Both the position numbers and the translations under genes were made by a program. Below are positions 31,101 through 38,862 of a DNA stretch of 64,000 nt, in pieces. Numbering within the stretch: the stretch's first letter is position 1; each line of letters starts with the position of its first letter. The notes beneath the pieces are model-generated. The model was not told the DNA's origin, did no database searches, and saw nothing but the letters and a program-made list of their open reading frames with translations. This DNA comes from Corynebacterium bovis DSM 20582 = CIP 54.80 (GTDB lineage Bacteria > Actinomycetota > Actinomycetes > Mycobacteriales > Mycobacteriaceae), in NCBI RefSeq assembly GCF_030408615.1, contig NZ_CP047187.1:310001-374000 (forward strand), read 5' to 3'.

Positions 31101-31584
31101 CCTCGCCGCTCGACCCGGAGCGGGCGATGAGGAAGAACGAGCACAGGGACACCGTCTCCCAGGCGAAGAACAGCACCGTCACGTCGTCGGCGAGGACGAG
31201 GAGGAGGATCGACGTCATGAACGTCGCCATGAACAGGTAGAAGCTGAGGATCTTCCGCCCCACGTGCAGGTACTGCGTGGAGTACACGAACACGACCGCG
31301 CCGATGACGAGCGCGAGGAGGGTGAAGAACAGCGACAGGGCGTCCAGCCGGAGGGCGAGGGACAGTCCGCCGTCGAGCCCGGGGACGAGGCCGTCGACCC
31401 ACGTCACCGACGCGGTCACCGGCGTGCCGTCGAGGATGCCCCGGGCGTGGGAGCCGACGTAGCCCCCCAACCCCAGGTACACCACCGCGAGGGGCCAGCC
31501 CGCCTGCCGGTCGAGGATCCGGACGAGCAGCGGGACGAGCAGGAGGGCCAGCGCCGCGACGGCAGGGACGGTGAACAGGCTCAC
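28141..31584 (-). CDS. mrpA: fused Na+/H+ antiporter subunits A and B with acidic tail
   Basis: This 1147-residue protein heads the operon. The first ~650 residues are the NuoL-like MrpA antiporter core ([54 protein letters not shown]). A MbhE/DUF4040-like part follows. Then comes an MrpB domain (about 830-945), with [28 protein letters not shown]/B fusion is common in actinobacteria. After residue ~945 there is a 200-residue tail rich in Asp, Glu, Gly, Ala and Thr that is probably cytosolic and disordered. The GTG at 31584 places the start just before the first helix; the ribosome site is weak. Mrp complexes exchange Na+ for H+ in pH and salt homeostasis. Confidence 0.95.
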   Translation of the reverse strand: [1147 protein letters not shown]

Positions 31585-31798
31585 GGTGGCGACAACACCC
31601 CAACTCGGTAGACATGGACCTGCGCTCCGTGGCCCGGTGGCACCGGTGTGGCGGTGGCTCCGCGGGGCAGGTTCGGGCACTCCGGACGTCCACCGGCGGG
31701 GGCGGCCGACCACTGTCGGGGTCGCCGCCGGGCGGGCCCCGGCTCCCCGGGCTGACTCACGGGGTCACGGGGGTCGTGTCGCCGCGGACGTCATCGAA

Positions 31799-31814
31799 CG
31801 TGACCTACGTTACC
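31799..31814. promoter_or_regulatory. possible GlxR (CRP-like) binding site
   Basis: CGTGA-cctacg-TTACC fits the corynebacterial GlxR pattern TGTGA-N6-TCACA at seven of ten half-site positions. GlxR is encoded in this same window. Confidence 0.4.
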
Positions 31815-31883
31815 AGGTGGGAAGGCGGTTCCACCTGCGGGTCCGGTGGTACGGACGGTCGGCGGGGTGTGACACACCGGCGC

Positions 31884-31889
31884 TACGGT
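31884..31889 (+). promoter_or_regulatory. -10 element of the aldo/keto reductase, leaderless
   Basis: TACGGT, then 6 nt, then the ATG at 31896. Confidence 0.5.
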
Positions 31890-31895
31890 GGTGGC

Positions 31896-32756
31896 ATGAC
31901 CGACCGACGCACGATTCCCACGACCACATCCACAGCCGGTCCCGCGGCCGGGGGCCCGGACCTCCCCGTCCTCGGGTTCGGCACGTACCGGCTCCGGGGG
32001 GACGACGGCGCGCGTGCCGTCGCCGACGCCCTCGACCTCGGGTACACCCTGCTGGACTCCGCGTACAACTACGAGAACGAGGGGACCGTCGGGGAGGGGA
32101 TCCGCCGGTCGGGGGTCGACCGCGACCGGGTCACCGTCACCAGCAAGCTCCCGGGGCGCTACCAGGAGCACGACGACGCCCTGGTCACGGTGCAGGAGAG
32201 CCTGTACCGGACCGGTCTCGACCACATCGACCTCTACCTCATCCACTGGCCGAACCCGTCCCGGGGGCACGCCGTCGAGGCGTTCGGGGCGCTGCTCGAG
32301 GCCCGGGAGCGGGGGCTGGTCCGGCACGTCGGGGTGTGCAACTTCCTCCCCGAGCACCTGGACGCCCTCGAGCAGGCCACGGGGGAGCTGCCCGTCGTCA
32401 ACCAGATCGAGCTCCACCCCTTCTTCCCCCAGGTGGAGGCCCTGGAGTACCACCGCAGCCGCGGGATCGTCACGCAGGCGTGGAGTCCCCTCGGGCGCGG
32501 GGCGGTGCTCGACGCCGCGCCGGTGACGGCGGCGGCGGAGGCCCACGGGGCGACCCCGGGGCAGGTCGTGCTCGCGTGGCACCGGGCGGTGGGGTCGGTG
32601 GCGATCCCGAAGGCGTCGTCGCGCGAGCGGCAGCGGGAGAACCTCGGGTCGCTGGACGTCGAGCTCACGGCCGACGAGATCGCGGCCGTCACCGCCCTCG
32701 GGCGGCCCGACGGCCGGCTCAAGGGGCAGGACCCGGCGGTCTACGAGGAGTTCTGA
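31896..32756 (+). CDS. aldo/keto reductase
   Basis: A 286-residue NADPH-dependent oxidoreductase with the (beta/alpha)8 fold. The catalytic tetrad is readable: Asp and Tyr in LLDSAYNYENEG, Lys in VTVTSKLPGRYQ and His in DLYLIHWPNPS. The cofactor end has AIPKASSRERQRENLGSLD. This belongs with the AKR5-type 2,5-diketogluconate reductase-like enzymes. The physiological substrate is unknown. The start is taken from the adjacent -10 box. Confidence 0.93.
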   Translation: MTDRRTIPTTTSTAGPAAGGPDLPVLGFGTYRLRGDDGARAVADALDLGYTLLDSAYNYENEGTVGEGIRRSGVDRDRVTVTSKLPGRYQEHDDALVTVQESLYRTGLDHIDLYLIHWPNPSRGHAVEAFGALLEARERGLVRHVGVCNFLPEHLDALEQATGELPVVNQIELHPFFPQVEALEYHRSRGIVTQAWSPLGRGAVLDAAPVTAAAEAHGATPGQVVLAWHRAVGSVAIPKASSRERQRENLGSLDVELTADEIAAVTALGRPDGRLKGQDPAVYEEF

Positions 32757-32857
32757 CGCGGGCGGCGGTCAGCGCCGGGCGGGGCGCGCGCCGGCCGGGG
32801 TCAGGGGGCCGGGGTGGCGCGTCGCGCCGGGCCCGGCCGGGGGGGGGGAGGCCGGGG
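32757..32857. repeat. TCA-containing near-repeats between convergent genes
   Basis: ggccggggtcagg-like units occur at about 32797 and 32851, the second containing the minus-strand stop of the SGNH hydrolase. This is the same stop-codon duplication pattern seen at other genes here. Confidence 0.5.
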
Positions 32858-33742
32858 TCAGGCCTCGCCGACGAACCGGCCGACGGCGTCGAGCCCGGCG
32901 TCGGTCATGTGGAGCGGCAGGTTGCGCGGGCCGCTCGTCGTGTCGATGAGCCCGGCCATCCACCGGTCGTTCGAGCACATGCCGTGGTCCCAGCTCAGCG
33001 GCTTGACGTCGATGAAGCGGGCGCCGGCGTCGCGGGCGCCGTCGATCTGGGCCCACTGGATCGCGTCCTCGAACTCGCCGGTGCGGAAGATCTTGTCCTG
33101 CACCGGGGCCCCCGGGATGACGTTGAGCAGGCAGACGTCCCGGTTGTCGTTGGTCATGCGCGGGTAGCCGGTGATCTTGATCTCGGCGTTCGGCGCGAGG
33201 CTGCGGACGTGGTTGACCGTGTCACGGATGGCGACGCGGAGGTTCTCGCGGATCTGCGGCACGGGCATCGGGTTGGGGGTGAAGGTCGCGTAGGGGTACG
33301 TGTCGTTCGCCCCGGCGAAGATGACGACCTCGCGGGTGTCGCCGGTCAGCGCGCCCTGTGCGGCGGCGCGGTCGGCCTGGTCGGTGACGTGCAGGCCGCC
33401 CGTGCGGAAGGAGGCGCCGGCGCACGTGTAGTTCTCGGCGGGCAGTCCGCTGCCTGCGCCGACGGCGTTGGCGAAGCGCTGGTCGGAGCCGCAGCCGACG
33501 CCGTCGAGCCGGCCACCGGGCAGCGGGGTGATCTTGCCGCTGAGGTAGTCGACGAGGTTGGGGTTCGCGGCGAGCGAGTCGCCGAGGACGACGACGTTGC
33601 CCGGGGCCGCGGACGCCGACGGGGCGACGGCCGCTGCGGCGGCGGCACCGGCGAGCGTGCCGAGGGCCAGGAGTGAGCCGAGGGCCCGGCGGGCCGTCGG
33701 GGCCGCGCGGTGACGGCCGGAGGTGCGGTGATGGCGAGACAT
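32858..33742 (-). CDS. secreted SGNH/GDSL hydrolase
   Basis: A 294-residue exported esterase- or lipase-like protein. The N-terminus has a basic region, a hydrophobic core (ALGSLLALGTLAGAAAAAAV) and a cleavage site near APSASA/APG. The SGNH blocks follow: Ser in VVLGDSLAANP, Asn in VIFAGANDTYPY, and the final Asp-His-type block in RNLPLHMTDAGLDAVGRF. Cys pairs (CGSDQ, YTCAG, DVCLL, GMCSN) suggest extracellular disulfides. The substrate is unknown; relatives act on mycolate or acyl esters and polymers. A GAGGAG ribosome site precedes the ATG. Confidence 0.9.
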   Translation of the reverse strand: MSRHHRTSGRHRAAPTARRALGSLLALGTLAGAAAAAAVAPSASAAPGNVVVLGDSLAANPNLVDYLSGKITPLPGGRLDGVGCGSDQRFANAVGAGSGLPAENYTCAGASFRTGGLHVTDQADRAAAQGALTGDTREVVIFAGANDTYPYATFTPNPMPVPQIRENLRVAIRDTVNHVRSLAPNAEIKITGYPRMTNDNRDVCLLNVIPGAPVQDKIFRTGEFEDAIQWAQIDGARDAGARFIDVKPLSWDHGMCSNDRWMAGLIDTTSGPRNLPLHMTDAGLDAVGRFVGEA

Positions 33743-34186
33743 GGGATCTCCTCAGGTGTGGGTAGGCAGGCCCGTCCGGGCCGGTGGCGCTGTCCGCTGC
33801 CGGGCTGCCCCGCATGGGTCGACCAGTAGTGTGACCATGTATTGCACAGGAAAGCAAATGCTGTGGGGGGTCCGGGACCGGCGCCGTGCCCGACCGGCGG
33901 CCGGTGGACGCCGTCGGGGACGGGGCGTGCGCGGCCGTGCCGCCGCGCGACAGCCGCCATGTTACACATGTGGTGCCTGTTAACTAGTGGTGTGGATGTG
34001 ACGGGTGGGGTTTGGGAGGGGAGGGGAGGAGGGGAACGACGCCGCCCTCCGCCACCCCGACGGCTGACGCGGGGTCCGCCCGGCCGCCTCCCGCGCGGCG
34101 CTGCCGCCGGCCGTGCAGCCGCTGCCCCCGCCCCGCGGACCGGCCGCCTCCCGCGCGGCGCTGCCGCCCCACCCACCGGACATGCG
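33743..34186. other. gene-free region upstream of the SGNH hydrolase
   Basis: No gene is visible here. An AT-richer patch at 33825-33865 (containing tgtattgcacaggaaagcaa) probably carries the hydrolase promoter. A second one at 33958-33995 includes the palindrome CACATGTG and gttaacta. The rest is G/C-rich and includes a 28-bp direct repeat. Confidence 0.5.
34081..34168. repeat. 28-bp direct repeat, 60-bp period
   Basis: The first 28 bases at 34081 (beginning cggccgcctcccgcgcggcg) recur exactly at 34141. They lie 60 bp downstream of tRNA-Pro. They do not overlap the tRNA, so they are not an obvious attachment site. Confidence 0.85.
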
Positions 34187-34221
34187 AAAGGCCCCCACCT
34201 GCCGAGCAGGTGGGGGCCTTT
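34187..34221 (-). terminator. tRNA-Pro terminator
   Basis: A 16-bp perfect stem (aaaggcccccacctgc with gcaggtgggggccttt) and a 3-nt loop. On the minus strand it ends in TTT. It lies 9 bp beyond the tRNA 3' end. Confidence 0.9.
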
Positions 34222-34230
34222 CTGTGGCTG

Positions 34231-34304
34231 TCGGGGTAGCGGGATTTGAACCCACGACCTCTTCGTCCCGAACGAAGCGCGCTGCCAAGCTGCGCCATAC
34301 CCCG
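34231..34304 (-). tRNA. tRNA-Pro (anticodon CGG)
   Basis: A 74-nt tRNA. The acceptor stem CGGGGTA pairs with TACCCCG. The anticodon stem CTTCG/CGAAG encloses the loop TTCGGGA, giving anticodon CGG. The T-arm has GTGGGTTCAAATCCCGC. CCA is not encoded. It serves the CCG proline codon, which is heavily used in this genome. It has its own promoter and terminator. Confidence 0.97.
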
Positions 34305-34371
34305 GTCTGGAGCGACACGCATTCGGCGGATGATGACTCACCCGTCCGGCGGCGTCGTCGCAACGTCGACA

Positions 34372-34401
34372 ACTATAGACGCTGGCTCAAACGATGTGCA
34401 A
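34372..34401 (-). promoter_or_regulatory. tRNA-Pro promoter
   Basis: On the minus strand, TTGCAC (34396-34401) and TATAGT (34372-34377) are separated by 18 nt. This is the best full -35/-10 pair in the window, about 68 bp before the mature tRNA 5' end. Confidence 0.75.
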
Positions 34402-34440
34402 AACGCCACGTCAGCCCGCTGATCGCCGGCTGTGCGACCG

Positions 34441-35445
34441 TCACCGCGCCGGCCGCTCCACCACGTGCAGCAGCGTCGCCGACGGGCGGCAGAACGTCCG
34501 CACCGGGACGAACTTCGAGTTCCCCAGCCCCGTGCTCACGTGCAGCCACATCCGCTCCGTCCACCGGGACAGCCCGGACGCCCGCGACCGGTCGATCCCG
34601 CAGTTCGTCACGATCGCCCGCTGGCCCGGCAGACACAGCTGCCCGCCGTGCGTGTGACCGGACAGGACCAGCTGGTAGCCGTCCGCGGCGAACCGGTCGA
34701 GGATCCGCGGCTCGGGGGCGTGGGACAGGCCGAGCGCCAGGTCCGCGTCCTCGTTGGGGTGGCCGGCGACCGTCGCGTAGTCGTCGAGATCGTGGTGGGG
34801 GTCGTCGACCCCCGCGACGGCGAGCCGCACCCCACCGGCGACGAACTCCACCCGGCGGTGCGTCGCGTCCTCCCAGCCGTGCTCGATGAACGCCGCGCGC
34901 ATCCCCCGCCACGGCAGCTCCACGGACCCCGGCGGGTTCTTCCGCCCCCACAGGTAGCCGAACGGGTTGGGGAGGCGGGGCGCCCAGTAGTCGTTGCTGC
35001 CGAAGACGAAGACCCCCGGCCGGGCGAGCAGCGGCCCCAGGGCGGCGAGCACGCCGGGCACGCCCCCGACGTCGCTGAGGTTGTCGCCGGTGTTCACGAC
35101 GAGGTCCGGCTCCAGCCGGTCGAGGTCCGAGACCCACTGCTGCTTGCGCCGCTGCCAGGGGATCATGTGCAGGTCCGAGAGGTGGAGGACCCGGAACGAC
35201 GCCCGGTCGCGGAGGGTCCCGGGGGGAAGGACCGGCACGGTGACCTCGTGGAGGGTGAACCGGGAGGTCTCGGCGACGGCGGCGGCGACGGTGGCCGCCC
35301 CCGCGACCGCGCCGGCCCCCAGCACCGTCGCGGCGGTCCGGAGGACGCGGCGGGACGGGTGTCCCCCCGCCGTGTCACGCGCGCCGCGGAGTCGACGGAA
35401 GCGGCTGGTCGCCGCGCTGGCGTTGAATGTCACGGAGCGTTTCAC
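34441..35445 (-). CDS. exported metallophosphoesterase
   Basis: A 334-residue calcineurin-like phosphoesterase. All metal-binding blocks are present: HLSDLHMIPWQ, VVNTGDNLSDV, FGSNDYWAP, LSHAPEP and LSGHTHGGQLCLPG. The N-terminus has SRRVLRTAATVLGAGAVAGAA, a Tat-like twin-arginine segment and hydrophobic core, so it is probably membrane-anchored or exported like YkuE-type enzymes. The substrate is unknown. A TAGACT -10 box 7 nt before the GTG at 35445 supports this start. It is downstream of ponA on the same strand (99 bp). Confidence 0.93.
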   Translation of the reverse strand: MKRSVTFNASAATSRFRRLRGARDTAGGHPSRRVLRTAATVLGAGAVAGAATVAAAVAETSRFTLHEVTVPVLPPGTLRDRASFRVLHLSDLHMIPWQRRKQQWVSDLDRLEPDLVVNTGDNLSDVGGVPGVLAALGPLLARPGVFVFGSNDYWAPRLPNPFGYLWGRKNPPGSVELPWRGMRAAFIEHGWEDATHRRVEFVAGGVRLAVAGVDDPHHDLDDYATVAGHPNEDADLALGLSHAPEPRILDRFAADGYQLVLSGHTHGGQLCLPGQRAIVTNCGIDRSRASGLSRWTERMWLHVSTGLGNSKFVPVRTFCRPSATLLHVVERPAR

Positions 35446-35452
35446 GCAGGCC

Positions 35453-35458
35453 AGTCTA
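35453..35458 (-). promoter_or_regulatory. -10 element of the metallophosphoesterase gene, leaderless
   Basis: TAGACT on the minus strand, 7 nt before the GTG at 35445. Confidence 0.55.
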
Positions 35459-35544
35459 GCGGGGAGGGGTGACGGTCCCCGGCGTGCCCGTCCGGCCCGC
35501 CGCGGGGCGCAGCCACGGTGAGCCCGCCGCGGGGCCGCCCGCGG

Positions 35545-37752
35545 TCACGGTGCCGCGTGGACCCCCGGCGTGCCCGTCCGGGCGAGACCGCCCGCCTCCG
35601 GGGAGCGCTGGCGGAGGAACCGGGGGTCGACGGGTGGCAGGCCCGGGGAGCCGAAGCGGTCGATCACCGGCAGGGACGCGCCGAACCACGTGGCCGCCGG
35701 CTCGTTGCCGCCGTAGAGGCCGCCCTTCGCGCACTGCCGCAGCGGCGACGTGCACAGCGGGGACGGCGTGCCGCCGTCGTTGTAGGCGTAGACCGCGCCC
35801 GCCCAGCCGGGGGTGAAGCCGAGGAAGGCGGCGGAGTAGCTGGTCTCCGTCGTGCCGGTCTTCGCGGACATGGGGGCGGTCCAGCCGGCGGCGCGGGCGG
35901 CGGCGGCCGCCGTCCCGTGCGCCGTGTCCCCGCCGAGCCCGTCGGCGAGGGCCCGGGCGATGCCGGGGTCGAGGACCTGCTCGCAGTCGTTCTTGCCGAC
36001 GGGGACGTCCCGGCCGTCACGGTCCGTCACGCTGATGACCGGCGTGGGCTCGCACCACCGGCCGTCGTCGGAGAGCGTCGCGGCGACGTTGGACAGTTCG
36101 AGCGGGTTCACCGGCGTCGGCCCGAGGACGAAGGACCCGGAGTTCTCCGCGGTCACCCGGTCCGCGATCGACCCGCCGGCCGGGTCCGACCCCGGCTCCG
36201 CGTAGGACCGCAGCCCGAGCTTCACGGCGAGGTCGACCGCGCGCGGCACGCCGATCTTCTGGAGCATCGTGATGAACGGCGTGTTCGAACTCTGCGCGAG
36301 GGCCTCCCGCAGCGGCATCCGCGCCGGGTAGGCCGTCGACGCGTTCTCCACGCAGTACGTCGCCGGCGGGCAGCCCTCCGCGCCGCCGCTGCCGAGGCCG
36401 GTGACCTCCACGCGGCGGGGCACGTCGACCATCGTGTCGAGCCCCATGCCGTCCTCCAGCGCGGCGGCGGCGACGAACACCTTGAACACGGACCCCGCGC
36501 CGTGGCCCTGGAGCGAGTGCGTGACGGGGAGCACCGTCTGGTGCCGGTCGGTGTCCAGGCCGTACTCCCGGGAGGAGGCCATGGCGACGACGTCGTGCGT
36601 CGTCTCCCCGGGGTGGATGAACGTCGTGGCCTCGGCGACGCCCGTGGCCTGCGGGTCGGCGTTGCGGCGGGTCGCCCGGACGGCCGCCTCCTGGGCGGCG
36701 GGGTCGAGCGTCGTCCGCACGGTGTACCCGCCGCGCCGGAGGGTGTCGGGGGACAGGCCGTGGTCGTTGAGCCAGGACAGGGTGTAGTCGCAGAAGAAGC
36801 CGGCGTCGTCGGCCCCGATGCAGCCCGAGGGGGCGCCGCCGGGGGTCTCCCGGACGCCGAGCGGGGCCTGTTTCGCCGCGGCGACGTCGGCCGGGGCGGC
36901 GACGCCGGTGTCCGCCATCGCGTCGAGGACGACGTTGCGCCGGGCGAGGCTCGCCTCGGGGTACGTGAACGGGTCGAGCGCGCTCGTCGACTGGACCATG
37001 CCCGCGAGCGTCGCGGCCTGCGGCAGCGAGAGGTCCGCCGCGGAGACCCCGAAGTACGTCCGCGCGGCGTCCTCGACGCCGAAGGAGCCGTGGCCGAAGG
37101 AGACGAGGTTGAGGTAGCGGGTGAGGATCTCGTCCTTCGACAGCTGCCGGTCGAGGTCGGCGGCCATCTTCATCTCCCGCAGCTTGCGGGCGGCGGACTG
37201 TTCGGTCGCCGCGGCCCGTTCGGAGTCCGTGTCGGCGTCGATGAGGAGGAGGTAGTTCTTCACGTACTGCTGGTCGAGCGTCGAGGCCCCCTGTTCGACG
37301 CCGCCGCTGGAGAGGTTCGCCGCGACGGCCCGGAGCGTGCCGCGGACGTCGACCCCGGCGTGGTCGTAGAACCGCCGGTCCTCCACGGCGACGATGGCGT
37401 CCTTCATCGCCCGGGAGATGCGGTCGCCGGGGACCGGTTCGCGGCGCTGGTCGTAGAGCCGGGCGATGGGTTTCCCGTCGCGGTCGGTGACGGTCGTGGT
37501 CTGCGGGACGGACGCGGCCGAGGCCATGTCCCGCACGTTGGAGTTCATCATCTCCGAGCCGGAGTTCACGGCCCAGCCCACGGCGGCCGCGGCGGGGAGG
37601 ACGGCGACGGCGGCGAGGATCCCGGCCCCGACGACGGCGGTGAGCAACGTCATCCAGGCCGGGAGGTGCCGCCGCGGTGCCGCCGTCGCCCCGGAGGTGC
37701 CGGGTGCGGTCGACGGCCCGGTCGCGCCGTCGGCGGGTGTCGCGGTGTTCAC
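35545..37752 (-). CDS. ponA: bifunctional class A penicillin-binding protein
   Basis: PonA polymerises and cross-links peptidoglycan at the outer face of the membrane. In 735 residues: a cytosolic Thr/Ala/Pro-rich stretch, one transmembrane helix (about 33-59), a GT51 glycosyltransferase domain with catalytic Glu124 in AIVAVEDRRFYDH and GASTLDQQYVKN, then the transpeptidase with S421-VFK, SSN at 488-490 and KTG at 631. There is no PASTA domain. The GTG at 37752 is the most upstream start before the membrane helix; the frame is open further but the composition is non-coding. It is divergent from whcA, as in C. glutamicum and in Mycobacterium (ponA2-whiB4). Confidence 0.96.
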   Translation of the reverse strand: MNTATPADGATGPSTAPGTSGATAAPRRHLPAWMTLLTAVVGAGILAAVAVLPAAAAVGWAVNSGSEMMNSNVRDMASAASVPQTTTVTDRDGKPIARLYDQRREPVPGDRISRAMKDAIVAVEDRRFYDHAGVDVRGTLRAVAANLSSGGVEQGASTLDQQYVKNYLLLIDADTDSERAAATEQSAARKLREMKMAADLDRQLSKDEILTRYLNLVSFGHGSFGVEDAARTYFGVSAADLSLPQAATLAGMVQSTSALDPFTYPEASLARRNVVLDAMADTGVAAPADVAAAKQAPLGVRETPGGAPSGCIGADDAGFFCDYTLSWLNDHGLSPDTLRRGGYTVRTTLDPAAQEAAVRATRRNADPQATGVAEATTFIHPGETTHDVVAMASSREYGLDTDRHQTVLPVTHSLQGHGAGSVFKVFVAAAALEDGMGLDTMVDVPRRVEVTGLGSGGAEGCPPATYCVENASTAYPARMPLREALAQSSNTPFITMLQKIGVPRAVDLAVKLGLRSYAEPGSDPAGGSIADRVTAENSGSFVLGPTPVNPLELSNVAATLSDDGRWCEPTPVISVTDRDGRDVPVGKNDCEQVLDPGIARALADGLGGDTAHGTAAAAARAAGWTAPMSAKTGTTETSYSAAFLGFTPGWAGAVYAYNDGGTPSPLCTSPLRQCAKGGLYGGNEPAATWFGASLPVIDRFGSPGLPPVDPRFLRQRSPEAGGLARTGTPGVHAAP

Positions 37753-38198
37753 CGGCTCAGGGTAACCCACGCGGTGGACGGTGCGGGGGTGACGACGGGG
37801 CCCGCCCGGGGGAGGGGAGGGAAGGGGGTGACGACGCCGTGCGCGCGTGCCCCCGACGGCGGGCCGCTCCGCCCCGCCCGCGCGGGCCCGCACCACCCCG
37901 ACCGTGAATGACCAGCGTTGTTGCGTCGTGAAAACTACTCTCCGTATAACCGAATGCTGTGACGGGTCCGCGGCGCGCGGGACCACCCCCTCCCCGGGAG
38001 GGGAAACGCCCAGCGTGCGGGCGGTGCCGTGGGTGGTACCCCCGCAGTGTGACGTGTTCGACACCCCGGAAAACGTGTGAATAGACTTACATCCGGTTAC
38101 CGGTTCACTGTTCCAGCGGTGGACCACCGCGACGACCCGGCGTCGACCCCACGGAGGACGGCGTCGACCGTGACGGACCGAGAGGACACGAGGGCACC
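37753..38198. other. divergent region between ponA and whcA
   Basis: The first 150 bp hold nothing recognisable. Two AT-richer patches follow, at 37905-37965 (with a full promoter, annotated separately) and 38040-38105 (ccggaaaacgtgtgaatagacttacat). The sequence TGTGAcgtgttCGACA at 38049-38064 weakly resembles a GlxR site. The whcA leader ends in an AGAGG-type ribosome site. Confidence 0.5.
37921..37950 (+). promoter_or_regulatory. promoter, probably of whcA
   Basis: TTGCGT (37921-37926), an 18-nt spacer and TATAAC (37945-37950). It points to whcA, which would then have a leader of about 240 nt, unless a second promoter near 38070 is used. Confidence 0.5.
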
Positions 38199-38558
38199 AT
38201 GACCGCATCACTTGCACGCACCGACGGATCCGGCGTCATCCGGCGCAAGGTCGACCAGGTGACGGACCGGGGGTCCTTCGCGAACCGGGGGGAATGGGTC
38301 ACCCAGGCCCACTGCCGGACCGTCGACCCGGACGAGCTCTTCGTCCGGGGGGCGGCGCAGCGCAAGGCCGTCGCCATCTGCCGGCACTGCCCGGTCGTCC
38401 TCCAGTGCCGGGCCGACGCGCTCGACAACCGCGTGGAGTTCGGCGTGTGGGGCGGGATGACCGAGCGCCAGCGGCGCGCCCTCCTCCGCCGCCACCCCGA
38501 GATCACGAGCTGGGCGGACTTCTTCGCCGGGCAGCTCGAGGCGCACCGCGGGGAGTGA
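38199..38558 (+). CDS. whcA: WhiB-family iron-sulfur regulator (WhcA-like)
   Basis: A 119-residue redox-sensing transcription factor that uses a 4Fe-4S cluster. Its four cysteines are at 39, 61, 64 and 70 (C-x21-C-x2-C-x5-C), followed by the turn motif GVWGG and a basic C-terminal DNA-binding stretch (RQRRALLRRH). The position opposite ponA matches whcA of C. glutamicum, a negative regulator of oxidative-stress genes, and whiB4 of Mycobacterium. The symbol is assigned by this context. After its stop codon TGA recurs at 38581 and 38609 within near-repeats. Confidence 0.92.
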   Translation: MTASLARTDGSGVIRRKVDQVTDRGSFANRGEWVTQAHCRTVDPDELFVRGAAQRKAVAICRHCPVVLQCRADALDNRVEFGVWGGMTERQRRALLRRHPEITSWADFFAGQLEAHRGE

Positions 38559-38687
38559 CCCCCGGCGGCGGCGCCGCGCGTGACCGGCGGCCGGGCCACC
38601 GCCGCCCGTGACCGGCGCCGGGGGCGACGCCGCGCCGCCCGCGCGGGGCCGATGTGACGGGGACGACACCGCGGCCCGCCGCACCCC

Positions 38688-38693
38688 TATACT
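38688..38693 (+). promoter_or_regulatory. -10 element of the DUF4177-like gene, leaderless
   Basis: TATACT, then 6 nt, then the ATG at 38700. This is one of the best -10 matches in the window. Confidence 0.65.
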
Positions 38694-38699
38694 GTGCCC

Positions 38700-38852
38700 A
38701 TGACTTCCTGGGAATACGTCACCGTTCCGCTGCTCACCCACGCGACGAAGCAGATCCTCGACACCTGGGGGGAGGACGGCTGGGAGCTCGTCTCCGTCCT
38801 GCCCGGCCCGACCGGTGAACAGCACGTCGCCTACCTCAAGCGCGAGAAGTAG
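38700..38852 (+). CDS. small DUF4177-like protein
   Basis: A 50-residue protein, WEYVTVPLLTHATKQILDTWGEDGWELVSVLPGP and a basic end, matching the short DUF4177-type pattern (two strands and a helix with the GEDGWELV turn). The function is unknown. It lies between whcA and ridA, as in C. glutamicum, 10 nt before ridA. The strong adjacent -10 box supports it as a real leaderless gene despite its size. Confidence 0.85.
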   Translation: MTSWEYVTVPLLTHATKQILDTWGEDGWELVSVLPGPTGEQHVAYLKREK

Positions 38853-38862
38853 GGACCCCGCC

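Larger units (their letters stand above)
31585..31895. other. divergent region between mrp operon and aldo/keto reductase
   Basis: No gene is visible in these 311 bp. A GlxR-like palindrome (31799-31814) lies about 215 bp before mrpA and 80 bp before the reductase. The mrp promoter itself is not obvious to me. Confidence 0.5.

Noticed and set aside
34081-34168. Attachment site of an integrative element
   Set aside because: The 28-bp repeat does not include tRNA sequence, and no integrase or foreign segment lies between the copies.
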